Shown: positions 1 to 7,764 of the stretch, piece after piece
Layout of the letters: each line of letters opens with the position of its first letter
Numbering within the stretch: position 1 is the stretch's first letter
Position numbers and translations under genes: made by a program
Notes under the pieces: generated by a model
Database searches by the model: none
Told to the model about the DNA's origin: nothing
What the model saw: the letters and a program-made list of their open reading frames with translations, nothing else
Assembly: GCA_031413635.1 (NCBI GenBank)
Contig: JANOFM010000102.1
Coordinates: 1 to 10,269, forward strand
Source: SZUA-430 sp031413635
Lineage (GTDB): Bacteria; Pseudomonadota; Alphaproteobacteria; Micropepsales; Micropepsaceae
Direction: 5' to 3'
Length of the DNA: 10,269 bases

Positions 1-1501
<1,501 letters not shown>

Positions 1502-1558
1502 GGGCGTTTCTCCGTTGCTCGATCTTCGTTGGGCGGTTCTTTAGCACCGCACCGCCGG

Positions 1559-1942
1559 TTACTGCCAGCCGAACAACGCCATAAGGCGCGGCGCAAACAC
1601 CAGGAGACCGACGATCGTGGCGCCGAAAGCGGCGATCAGGACGGCGCCCGCGGCCACGTCCTTTGCCTGTTTGACCAGCGGGTGAAACTCGGGCGAGGCG
1701 ACGTCGCACATGAGTTCGAAAGCGGTGTTCAGCGCCTCGGCCGTCCACACCGCGACGATGGCCAAGACAAGCCAAGCCCATTCGTCGCGCGGAACGGCAA
1801 ACCAGATCCCGGCCGAGACCACCGTGACGGTCGATGCCAAATGGATCCATGCGTTGTGCTGGGTGCGCATCATCGTGGCGATGCCTATGAAGGCAAAGCC
1901 CAAGCTTTTTATGCGGTCGACGATCAGAAAGCGTTTGGTCAT
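1559..1942 (-). CDS. dgkA: Diacylglycerol kinase / undecaprenol kinase family membrane protein
   Basis: Small integral-membrane lipid kinase that transfers the ATP gamma-phosphate to diacylglycerol or undecaprenol, feeding phospholipid or cell-wall lipid-carrier recycling. The 127-residue product has three hydrophobic segments (about 34-50, 56-70 and 97-118). It carries the family signature AEALNTAFELMCD followed by HPLVKQAKDVAAGA. Glu69, Asn72, Glu76, Asp80, Lys94 and Asp95 match the spacing of the active-site residues of E. coli DgkA, which supports the ATG at 1942 over an in-frame ATG at 2002 inside the upstream gene. A GGGAA lies just before this start. The glutamate that precedes the IH motif in many Gram-positive homologues reads as Gln28 here, which I take to be subgroup variation. 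Sequence style (KDVAAGAVL) resembles the undecaprenol-kinase branch, but the substrate cannot be decided. It starts 17 bases after the preceding stop, so it is likely co-transcribed with the upstream secreted protein. Confidence 0.9.
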   Translation of the reverse strand: MTKRFLIVDRIKSLGFAFIGIATMMRTQHNAWIHLASTVTVVSAGIWFAVPRDEWAWLVLAIVAVWTAEALNTAFELMCDVASPEFHPLVKQAKDVAAGAVLIAAFGATIVGLLVFAPRLMALFGWQ

Positions 1943-1959
1943 TCGTTCCCGATGATCGC

Positions 1960-3651
1960 TCAACGCATGAGCGTCAGGCCGCCAAGGTTTTGCGCGCGCC
2001 ACTTGCCGGGGGCCAACGGTTCGAAGCGCGCCAGCACCATCTCACCACTGCCAACAAATACAAGGCCCGAGCCGCTTTCATTCCAGTATCGCACGCCGGA
2101 AATATGCGTGCCGCATGCCTGGTCGAGATGCGCCGCGTAGCCGGTGCCGGCGCGAAATTCCGTGAGCTTGATGGTGCACACAAAGCCGGCGCCGTCGGCG
2201 AAGACGCGCCAAGGTCCGATGATCGCGGCGCGAAGGCCGGGCTGAGCGGTTGGCGTGTCGGCGAGTGTCGAAGCCTCGCCGGTTTGTTCCGGGGGCTCGC
2301 GCGTCAGAAGAAAGGCTTGGTCGCGGCGCGGACTTATCCAACGCCCGGCCCGCGTCGAGTGAAAGCGCACAAGCGAACGGCCGTCGGCCGCGAGGAACAT
2401 GAGTTCATTTTCGTCCTGATCCCATTGCGCGGGGCGCGCCGGCAAACCCACGCGGTTGCAGGCCGGGCGGATGCGAAGCCGCTTTGCACCGTAAGCGAGG
2501 TCGGGCAGAAGTTCGACACGGCAGGCGCGACCCGTTTGCAGATTCGAGAGGTACCAAATGCCTTGTGCCTCTTGGTCGGCGGCGGTCGCGGGATCTTCCG
2601 CGGACCCTGCTTCGAGTTTCGGGCCGGAGGCGAATTGGAGTTTCTGATCGCCGCCGGTGAGGGCGCAGCCGATCTGATCCGCCGCGATCGCAAGACAACT
2701 GACGGCCGATACCGGCGGGGATTCCAAAATGCCGTCGCGCGACGTATCGGCGCCGGTGCCCAGACTGCGGCGCACGAGGCGGCGTTGCGCGTCGCGCAGG
2801 AAACAAATCAAATCGCCGGCCAGCAAGGTGCATGACGGTTCTTGAGTGGTGACGGCGTCGCTCGATGTCGTGATGCCGGCGATTTGAGCGAGAAGCGGCA
2901 TGCCGCGCCACATGTACAAACGACCACTGCGGCTTTTCGCGACGCAGGCGGCATCACCCGATCTTAGTCTGACGCAGGAGGGCTTGCCCTCGACGCGCCC
3001 GCCGAGCGAGGTCCAGCCGCCGCTTTTTCCCGCGGGGTCGGGCAGGTAGGCCACAAGCTCGCCATCGGCCGCGCGGCCGAAGCATGCCGCGCCGTCGCCG
3101 TTGGCGTGAAGGCAATCGGGATCGGCGCTGAACGAACCGCCAAGGTTGCGCCATGGGTCCCAGGATTTTCCGCCCATCCAACGGCGCATCATCAATTGAC
3201 CTTGGCGCCCGCGCGCGAAGCACGCCATGCGATCGCGCGCCAGCGCGACGCAGGACACGCGCGAGGGGATCAGATCGCCACCGAGCGAGGACCATTTGCT
3301 CCACGCGTTGCCGTTCAAATGGATCGTCGCCATCACGCCTTTGGCGCTGGTGGCAAAACAGTGCAATCCGCCCGGACCGCGCACAAGACAGCTCGGTGCC
3401 GCAGCGAGCGTGCCGCCAAGATCGTATTGGGTGCTCCATTGACCATTCTGGCGAAAGACCCAAGACAGGCTGCCGCTTGCGGTGCGCGTGAAGCAGTCGA
3501 TGCGGCCCGGAGCCCATGAGACGCATTCGGACGCCTCGCGCGCGACGCCCGGGTGAATCTCGTCCCAGGCTTGGGCGGCGCCCGAATACACAAGTGCCAG
3601 CATCAGCACCAAAAGCGCGAATGCGATGCGCGAGCGCGAGCCGTCAATCAT
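1960..3651 (-). CDS. Secreted protein: seven Cys-paired PLL-like propeller repeats plus two Inh/AprI-like domains
   Basis: The 563-residue product has a signal peptide: charged start, hydrophobic core about 9-21, likely cleavage after AAQA-28. Residues about 40-340 hold seven repeats of about 46 residues, each with a Cys pair: 43/53, 88/98, 134/144, 180/190, 226/236, 274/283 and 319/329. Between pairs most repeats show an aromatic, then W-x-x-LGG, then P-x-C. This pattern resembles PLL-type (fucose-binding lectin/tachylectin-like) beta-propellers and would make a seven-bladed ring with one disulfide per blade. Two similar beta-rich modules follow (about 363-440 and 478-553). Each begins with G-x-W, carries two Cys exactly 21 apart (377/398 and 492/513) and ends in a W-containing strand, like the periplasmic metalloprotease inhibitor family Inh/AprI. 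Start ATG at 3651 has GGAAG upstream. Expected location is periplasmic or extracellular. Ligand and protease target are unknown; no protease gene is nearby. Confidence 0.8.
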   Translation of the reverse strand: MIDGSRSRIAFALLVLMLALVYSGAAQAWDEIHPGVAREASECVSWAPGRIDCFTRTASGSLSWVFRQNGQWSTQYDLGGTLAAAPSCLVRGPGGLHCFATSAKGVMATIHLNGNAWSKWSSLGGDLIPSRVSCVALARDRMACFARGRQGQLMMRRWMGGKSWDPWRNLGGSFSADPDCLHANGDGAACFGRAADGELVAYLPDPAGKSGGWTSLGGRVEGKPSCVRLRSGDAACVAKSRSGRLYMWRGMPLLAQIAGITTSSDAVTTQEPSCTLLAGDLICFLRDAQRRLVRRSLGTGADTSRDGILESPPVSAVSCLAIAADQIGCALTGGDQKLQFASGPKLEAGSAEDPATAADQEAQGIWYLSNLQTGRACRVELLPDLAYGAKRLRIRPACNRVGLPARPAQWDQDENELMFLAADGRSLVRFHSTRAGRWISPRRDQAFLLTREPPEQTGEASTLADTPTAQPGLRAAIIGPWRVFADGAGFVCTIKLTEFRAGTGYAAHLDQACGTHISGVRYWNESGSGLVFVGSGEMVLARFEPLAPGKWRAQNLGGLTLMR

Positions 3652-3704
3652 GCTTCGACTTCCACTCAGTGTTTTGTACCCGACGTCTTGCGCAGTACGG
3701 GGCG

Positions 3705-4757
3705 TTAAGGGCGCGGAACGGCGACCCAGTAGTCGAGGTCGAGAAGAATCGAGGGATCATATGAGCCATCGGCTTGCTTGTCCGGAAAATCGACGCAGGC
3801 GCGATCCTTCGCGGCGACCGTGCGCAGACGCAGGAAGCCCCAATCCTTGCGTGTGTTCGATTGAGCCTTTTCCAGGACTTCGCTCCAGGCGTAGATCGTG
3901 TCGCCGGCAAAACACGGTGAGACGTGGCGGCCGGCGTTGATGCCGGCGACGAAGAGCGCGCTCTCCAAGCCGTTGTAGCTTAGGCTGCGCGCAACCGAGA
4001 TGACGTGACCGCCATAGACGATGCGGCGGCCGAAGCGGCCTTGCTTTTCGCTGTGGGCGTTGAAGTGGACGCGTGCGGTGTTGTGATAGAGACGGGTCGC
4101 CATCATGTGCTCGGCATCTTCGACCGTCATACCGTCGGCGTGGTCGAAGCGCCGACCCACGTCATAGTCGTCGAAGAAACGCGCGCCGCCGGTTTCCGCG
4201 CGATGCTTGGATGCGAGCGGCTCGGCGGCAAAGACATGAAGCGCGCTCGCCAGCACGGACTTGGGCAGATCCGGCACGCGGGCTTCGGGGACCGCCGCGT
4301 CTTTCGTGCGCTTTCGCACCATGACCCAGCGGGCGAATGTCAGCACTTGGTCGCCGTGCTGGTTGAAACCGGTCGAGCGAACATAAACGATGCCCGATTC
4401 GCGGTTGGCGTTTTCGCGGGAGCCGAGCACTTCGGTCTTGGCGCTCAACGTGTCGCCGGCGAAGACCGGCCTTAAGAAACGACAGTCCGCGTAGCCTAGA
4501 TTGGCGATTGCGTTGAGCGAGATCTCCGGCACCGTCTTGCCGAAGACCGTGTGGAAGACCAGAAGATCGTCGATGGGGCTTGAGGGAAAGCCCAGCGTGC
4601 GAGCGAACTCGACGGAGCTTTGGGTTGCAAAGCGCGCGCCGTAGAGCGCGGTGTAAAGCGCTTGATCGCCTTCGCTTAGGGTCCGGGCCGGCGCATGTTG
4701 AAAAACTCGGCCGGCTTGGAAGTCTTCAAAGAAGTTTCCGGCGCCGGCCGATGTCAT
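3705..4757 (-). CDS. MaoC-family double-hotdog dehydratase, probable mesaconyl-CoA hydratase type
   Basis: Cytosolic acyl-CoA hydratase/dehydratase of 350 residues with two hotdog halves (about 10-150 and 192-348). The halves share the strand pattern R-PVFAGDT (96-103) and SPCFAGDT (280-287). Length and two-domain layout match mesaconyl-CoA hydratases (Mch), which interconvert mesaconyl-CoA and beta-methylmalyl-CoA, so that is the favoured reaction; the exact acyl-CoA is inferred. In the C-terminal half the motif region reads HNTARVHFN (225-233). His231 sits where the catalytic His of the classical D-x-N-P-x-H motif lies, but the Asp position is Asn226; I believe this is usual in this subfamily, from memory. 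The N-terminal half lacks the His. ATG at 4757 follows the stop of the TPR gene by 18 bases with only a weak GAGCG as ribosome site. A CitE-type lyase gene in the same array is its plausible partner. Confidence 0.82.
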   Translation of the reverse strand: MTSAGAGNFFEDFQAGRVFQHAPARTLSEGDQALYTALYGARFATQSSVEFARTLGFPSSPIDDLLVFHTVFGKTVPEISLNAIANLGYADCRFLRPVFAGDTLSAKTEVLGSRENANRESGIVYVRSTGFNQHGDQVLTFARWVMVRKRTKDAAVPEARVPDLPKSVLASALHVFAAEPLASKHRAETGGARFFDDYDVGRRFDHADGMTVEDAEHMMATRLYHNTARVHFNAHSEKQGRFGRRIVYGGHVISVARSLSYNGLESALFVAGINAGRHVSPCFAGDTIYAWSEVLEKAQSNTRKDWGFLRLRTVAAKDRACVDFPDKQADGSYDPSILLDLDYWVAVPRP

Positions 4758-4775
4758 GTGCGGGTCGCTCGCTTG

Positions 4776-5465
4776 TTATTTCGTCAGATGCTTCAAGCCG
4801 TCGAGGGCAGTCGGTTCGTTCGGGTTGATGGCCAGCGCCATCTTGTAGGTCTCGATCGCGCGCTGCTTTTGTCCGCTGTCTTCATAGAGGCGGCCGAGCA
4901 CGGCGAGCGTCTCGGCATTGCGGCGCAGACGCGACGCCGCTTCGCAGTCGCTGATCGCGGCTTTGAGATTTCCGAGCCAGCTGTGGGACACGCAGCGGCC
5001 ATAATAATAGTCGGCTTTGCCGGTCTTCAGCGCAATGGCTTGACCGAACGCCCCCGTCGCTTTTGCATGCTGATTGGTCACCTGATAGGTGGCGCCTAGC
5101 TCGTAGAAGGCCGCATCCAAATTCGGATCGGCCGCCGTCGCCGCAATATAGTCGGCGATTGCATTCTCGTATTGGCGCGACGAGCGATAGGCCTTGCCGC
5201 GGAAGAAATAAGTAGGGGCAAGCCAGTTTTTGGGAAGCCGCCCGGACGCGAGGATTTCGGTGAAGAGCTTGATCGCGGTCTTGAAGTCGCGCGCGGCGAG
5301 CGCCGCCTGCGCTTTCTTGTGGTTGCCTTGCCAATTGTAGCGAACGGGCGGATTTCCAGAAGGCAAAGCCGTGCTTGGCGTCGCAGCCGACGGTGGGGTG
5401 TCGCCGGCCGCAAATGCGGGTGCCGCCAGTATTGCAAACAACAAGCCGATCAGCAGTCGCTTCAC
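4776..5465 (-). CDS. Secreted TPR-repeat protein (GTG start)
   Basis: I choose GTG at 5465: it is preceded by AAGGAG with a 7-base spacer and gives a textbook signal peptide (VKRLL, hydrophobic core, AFA-19 cleavage). An in-frame ATG at 5552 would put an Arg-rich, unlikely 29-residue leader in front of it. The mature part has a Pro/Ser/Thr-rich linker (about 22-42), then roughly five TPR helix pairs (about 48-225). Recognisable TPR positions are ARDFKTAIKLF, FFRGKAYRSSRQYENAIADY, YELGATY, GRLYEDSGQKQRAIETY and a final NPNEPTALDGLK. TPR units bind other proteins, so a periplasmic scaffold role is possible, but no partner can be named. It is a probable paralogue of the neighbouring 5585-6262 product, sharing signal-peptide style, repeat layout and the closing P-x-x-x-GLK. 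A 119-base gap separates the two genes; the 18-base gap downstream suggests co-transcription with the dehydratase gene. Confidence 0.85.
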   Translation of the reverse strand: MKRLLIGLLFAILAAPAFAAGDTPPSAATPSTALPSGNPPVRYNWQGNHKKAQAALAARDFKTAIKLFTEILASGRLPKNWLAPTYFFRGKAYRSSRQYENAIADYIAATAADPNLDAAFYELGATYQVTNQHAKATGAFGQAIALKTGKADYYYGRCVSHSWLGNLKAAISDCEAASRLRRNAETLAVLGRLYEDSGQKQRAIETYKMALAINPNEPTALDGLKHLTK

Positions 5466-5472
5466 TTTCTCA

Positions 5473-5478
5473 CTCCTT
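5473..5478 (-). promoter_or_regulatory. Strong Shine-Dalgarno deciding the GTG start at 5465
   Basis: The minus strand reads AAGGAG here, seven bases before the GTG at 5465-5463. This near-perfect anti-16S match fixes the start of the TPR gene at a GTG and rejects the longer in-frame ATG at 5552. Confidence 0.8.
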
Positions 5479-5584
5479 CTGCTTCGGGTGCCTTGACCCT
5501 TCACTCGCCGCCGTTGCGCGGGACCGGTTGCCATCAGCGCCCGCGCATTCAATCAAGCCAACTATGAACCACGGTTAAACGGGT

Positions 5585-6262
5585 TTAGCCCGCGACGCGC
5601 TTTAGTCCTTCCGTGGCGGCTGGATTGCCGGGATCGGCAGCCAGCAGCCTGCGATAGAGTTCGGCTGCGCGCGGCTTGTTGCCGGTTTGCTCAGCGGCCT
5701 GCGAGGTCGCGGTGAGCAGATTTTTATCGTCGGGCTTGGCGACTAGCGCCTTTTCGCAATCGGGCAGCGCGCCGGCAAAATCTTTGCGGTTGAACAGCAT
5801 GATGCAACGGGCGCTGCGATAGATGGCGGCGTCGGGGTCCGTCTTGATCGCGATGTCGAAGTCAGCGAGCGCCTTGTCGTCCTGCTTCAATTCCAGATAG
5901 CAGACGGCGCGCGAATAAAAGAGATCGCCGTCGGTCAGCGTCGCGGCCGCCTTGTCGAAATCAGCGATTGCGGCAACGCAATCCTTCTTCATTTGGTGGG
6001 CGGTGCCTCGGCCAAAATAGAGTTCGCCGATGGTTTGCGGCTGGTCGTTGAAGGCCCGGGAATCGATCGCCTTGGTGAAGAGTTCGATGGCGAGGTCCGG
6101 ATTTTTGGCCTGCAGCGCCTCAGACGCTTCGTGCGGCAGCTTTTGCGCTTCGGCCCGCTTGCGCGCCTGGCGTTCGGAGACACCTTCGACCGCGAAGGAC
6201 GGTGCCGCGAACGAGGCCAGGACTGTCAGAAGTCCAACAACTACGAGAAGACGCTTTAGCAT
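5585..6262 (-). CDS. Secreted TPR-repeat protein
   Basis: The 225-residue product has a clear signal peptide (MLKRLL, hydrophobic core about 5-18, likely cleavage after PSFA-24). A short charged stretch follows (about 29-42), then about five TPR units (about 43-222). Typical TPR lines are PDLAIELFTKAI, LYFGRGTAHQMKKDCVAAIADF, DLFYSRAVCYLELKQDDKALADF, YRSARCIMLFNRKDFAGALPDC and PRAAELYRRLLAADPGNPAATEGLK. Cysteines recur in several repeats (95, 121, 153, 169). The function is not recognisable beyond protein binding in the periplasm. It looks like a tandem duplicate of the product at 4776-5465. Start ATG at 6262 has only GGGG about six bases upstream, a weak ribosome site. It is preceded by a 136-base gap that contains a hairpin and a possible promoter, so it may be transcribed separately from the lyase gene. 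Confidence 0.85.
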   Translation of the reverse strand: MLKRLLVVVGLLTVLASFAAPSFAVEGVSERQARKRAEAQKLPHEASEALQAKNPDLAIELFTKAIDSRAFNDQPQTIGELYFGRGTAHQMKKDCVAAIADFDKAAATLTDGDLFYSRAVCYLELKQDDKALADFDIAIKTDPDAAIYRSARCIMLFNRKDFAGALPDCEKALVAKPDDKNLLTATSQAAEQTGNKPRAAELYRRLLAADPGNPAATEGLKRVAG

Positions 6263-6320
6263 GGGAACCCCAATTTTTTTCTCATCCGCCGGGGCGCGAG
6301 ACCAAGCCCCAAAATGGCTA

Positions 6321-6345
6321 GGCCGAGCCCCAAAGAGGCCCGGCC
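6321..6345 (-). terminator. GC-rich hairpin between lyase and TPR genes (weak terminator or leader structure)
   Basis: Arms 6321-6329 (GGCCGAGCC) and 6337-6345 (GGCCCGGCC) pair at eight of nine positions, with one A-C mismatch and a 7-base loop. On the minus strand the hairpin follows the lyase stop (6399) and is followed by TAGCCATTTT, which is not a clean U-run. It may therefore be a weak terminator, or a structure in the 5' leader of the TPR gene. Confidence 0.35.
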
Positions 6346-6360
6346 CAGCGGTCCTTTGCT

Positions 6361-6389
6361 ACATTAGCATTTGGACGCAAAGAGGGCAA
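6361..6389 (-). promoter_or_regulatory. Possible sigma-70-like promoter for the TPR gene at 6262
   Basis: On the minus strand TTGCCC (6389-6384) is followed after 17 bases by TAATGT (6366-6361). The -35 agrees fairly with TTGACA but the -10 matches TATAAT at only three positions. It would give a leader of about 90 bases containing the hairpin at 6321-6345. This is a weak call based on spacing and position only. Confidence 0.22.
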
Positions 6390-6398
6390 AATGCCTCG

Positions 6399-7265
6399 TT
6401 AGCCAGGGGTTAGGGCCGCTATCGCGTCGGCCAAGGTCACGGTTTGGTCGGCAATTTCGGCGTGGAGCAACTCGACCATGCGTCCGTCGAGGGCGATGGC
6501 GCCTTTACCCTTATTTTCCGGCTTTGCAAAAGCGGCCAAGATGGCGCGGGCGCGGGTCACCTCATCGGGGTCCGGCGCAAAAACACGATTGCAGATTTCA
6601 ACCTGTGAGGGGTGGATCAGCGTTTTTCCGTCGAATCCCATCGCCCTGCCCTGACGGCAGACCGCCTCGAAGCCGACGGTGTCGGCGATTTCGTTGAAGA
6701 CGCCGTCGATGACGGTCAGGCCATGCGCGCGGGCGGCCATGACGGACATGTTCAAACCGGCGATCAGCGCTTCGCGGCCGGGCGTGTGTTGGGCACGCAG
6801 TTCCTTGACCAGATCGTTCGTGCCCATGACGAGGCACGCCAGGCGCCCACCAGCACCGGCGATTTCCAACGCGTTGAAAATCGCGCGCGGCGTTTCCATC
6901 ATGAGCCAGAGCGCGCAAGAGGCGGGCGCGTCGGCGGCGTGTTGGTACGCGTGAGCGACGTCCGCGGCGTCGTTTACCTTGGGAATGAGAATGGCGTCGG
7001 GGCATGCTTTTGCCGCTTGGTCGATGTCGTCGTGGCCCCAGGGCGTGTCGAGACCGTTGATACGGATGATGACTTCGCGCCTGCCGAAACGGCGATCCTT
7101 CACCGCGGCGCAGACTTGCGCGCGGGCGAGTTCCTTTGCTTCGGGGGCGACGGCGTCTTCGAGGTCCAAGATCAGCGCGTCGGCCGGCAGGCTTGCCGCC
7201 TTCTCGAGCGCGCGGGCGTTCGAGCCCGGCATGTAGAGGACGCTGCGGCGGGGGCGGACGGTCAT
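6399..7265 (-). CDS. CitE/HpcH-family CoA-ester lyase (malyl-, methylmalyl- or citramalyl-CoA lyase type)
   Basis: Mg2+-dependent cytosolic lyase of 288 residues that cleaves or forms 3-hydroxy-acyl-CoA esters such as malyl-, methylmalyl- or citramalyl-CoA. Visible family marks are RRSVLYMPGSN (6-16), DLEDAV (34-39), the CoA/substrate Arg68 in IRIN, IPKV (94-97), the metal-binding Glu124 in METPRAI and Asp151 in GTND, IDGVFNEIAD (186-195) and GFDGKTLIHPSQ (210-221). There is no citramalate-ACP context (no citD or citF), so it is a stand-alone CoA-ester lyase rather than citrate lyase beta subunit. A MaoC dehydratase of mesaconyl-CoA hydratase type in the same array suggests beta-methylmalyl-CoA or a related C5 ester, which is inference. 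ATG at 7265 has GAGAG about seven bases upstream. Its upstream region is shared with the divergent DGPF/sigma operon. Confidence 0.88.
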   Translation of the reverse strand: MTVRPRRSVLYMPGSNARALEKAASLPADALILDLEDAVAPEAKELARAQVCAAVKDRRFGRREVIIRINGLDTPWGHDDIDQAAKACPDAILIPKVNDAADVAHAYQHAADAPASCALWLMMETPRAIFNALEIAGAGGRLACLVMGTNDLVKELRAQHTPGREALIAGLNMSVMAARAHGLTVIDGVFNEIADTVGFEAVCRQGRAMGFDGKTLIHPSQVEICNRVFAPDPDEVTRARAILAAFAKPENKGKGAIALDGRMVELLHAEIADQTVTLADAIAALTPG

Positions 7266-7283
7266 TGAGACTCTCTTTCTGGG

Positions 7284-7342
7284 AGCGCGGGCATCTTGCC
7301 CACCCGCGAAAAAAGAACAAGAGCGGGCGAAACGCCCGCGCT
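7284..7342. repeat. Nested inverted repeat in the divergent intergenic region
   Basis: Outer arms AGCGCGGGC (7284-7292) and GCCCGCGCT (7334-7342) are perfect 9-base inverted copies. Each side also forms its own hairpin: GGGCA-TCT-TGCCC (7289-7301) and GCGGGCG-AAA-CGCCCGC (7323-7339). An A-rich spacer lies between the two hairpins (7309-7320). This two-hairpin layout resembles REP/BIME-like dispersed palindromic units. It could also stall or protect the transcript, because it lies 20 bases upstream of the lyase start codon. Copy number elsewhere in the genome cannot be seen here. Confidence 0.7.
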
Positions 7343-7352
7343 AAGGGATAAT

Positions 7353-7379
7353 CGTCAATTTCCGGCTCTGTGGTTCGTC
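7353..7379 (+). promoter_or_regulatory. Candidate ECF-type promoter for the DGPF-sigma-pdxY operon
   Basis: CGTCAA (7353-7358) is followed after exactly 17 bases by CGTC (7376-7379), about 35 bases before the DGPF start codon. From memory, ECF42 factors use a TGTCGA-like -35 and a CGA-like -10 and transcribe their own DGPF gene; the match here is partial (four of six at the -35). Position and spacing fit autoregulation, but the site is short and could be chance. Confidence 0.35.
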
Positions 7380-7401
7380 TTTGAAGCTGGATATGATGGG
7401 C

Positions 7402-7408
7402 GAGGAGG
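7402..7408 (+). promoter_or_regulatory. Strong Shine-Dalgarno deciding the DGPF start at 7414
   Basis: GAGGAGG lies five bases before ATG 7414. It selects this start over an in-frame ATG at 7381, and the family N-terminus (MPNYMLFLHED) begins exactly here. Confidence 0.85.
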
Positions 7409-7413
7409 CAACG

Positions 7414-7764
7414 ATGCCAAACTACATGCTGTTTTTACACGAGGATCAGGGCCAGTTCGACGCGCGCACGCAGGATGAGATGATGAAAGTCATCAAGGAG
7501 TACGGCGCTTGGGCGGCAAAGATGCGCGAAGAGAAGCGCTTTGTGGGAGGCGAGAAGCTGGCCGACGATGCGGGCCGGGTGTTGCGGTCGAAGGGCGGCA
7601 AGATCGTTGTTACCGACGGGCCTTATGCCGAGAGTAAAGAGATCGTCGGCGGTTATTTCGCGATTACGGCGCGCGACTATGACGAGGCGTGCAAGATCGC
7701 CAAGGAATGCCCGCATCTAAAATATGGCGGTCGCGTCGAAGTGCGTCAGATCCACGAACTTTGA
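7414..7764 (+). CDS. YCII-related DGPF-domain protein (ECF42 partner)
   Basis: Cytosolic alpha/beta-barrel-like small protein of 116 residues. The family hallmark is the DGPF-type motif, here DGPYAESKEIVGGYFAI (68-84), after an N-terminal MLFLHED strand and before the closing GGRVEVRQIHEL. DGPF proteins are encoded next to ECF42 sigma factors in many bacteria and are the usual targets of these sigma factors; their biochemical activity is not settled. That arrangement is seen here: its TGA stop (7762-7764) overlaps the sigma ATG (7764) in TGATG, which implies translational coupling. Start ATG 7414 is set by a strong GAGGAGG. No transmembrane segment is present, so it is not a classical membrane anti-sigma factor. 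Confidence 0.92.
   Translation: MPNYMLFLHEDQGQFDARTQDEMMKVIKEYGAWAAKMREEKRFVGGEKLADDAGRVLRSKGGKIVVTDGPYAESKEIVGGYFAITARDYDEACKIAKECPHLKYGGRVEVRQIHEL

Noticed and set aside
1990..2835. 281-codon plus-strand frame
   Set aside because: It is antisense to the secreted propeller protein, shows no recognisable motif, and has no ribosome site or signal that would favour it over the repeat-bearing minus frame.
2661..3525. RCC1 or WD40 propeller for the repeat region
   Set aside because: The repeats lack the RCC1 glycine/asparagine pattern and the WD40 GH...WD pairs. W-x-x-LGG with P-x-C fits a PLL-type lectin repeat better.
5466..5552. N-terminal extension of the TPR protein to ATG 5552
   Set aside because: The added 29 residues are Arg-rich and would bury the signal peptide, and the GTG at 5465 has a far better ribosome site.
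6367..6394. Inverted repeat GCATTT...AAATGC just after the lyase stop
   Set aside because: The 6-base stem with a 16-base loop is AT-rich and has no T-run; it is too weak to call a terminator.
6399..7265. Citrate lyase beta subunit (citE proper)
   Set aside because: No citD, citF or citC gene accompanies it and the neighbour is a MaoC dehydratase, so a stand-alone CoA-ester lyase is more likely.
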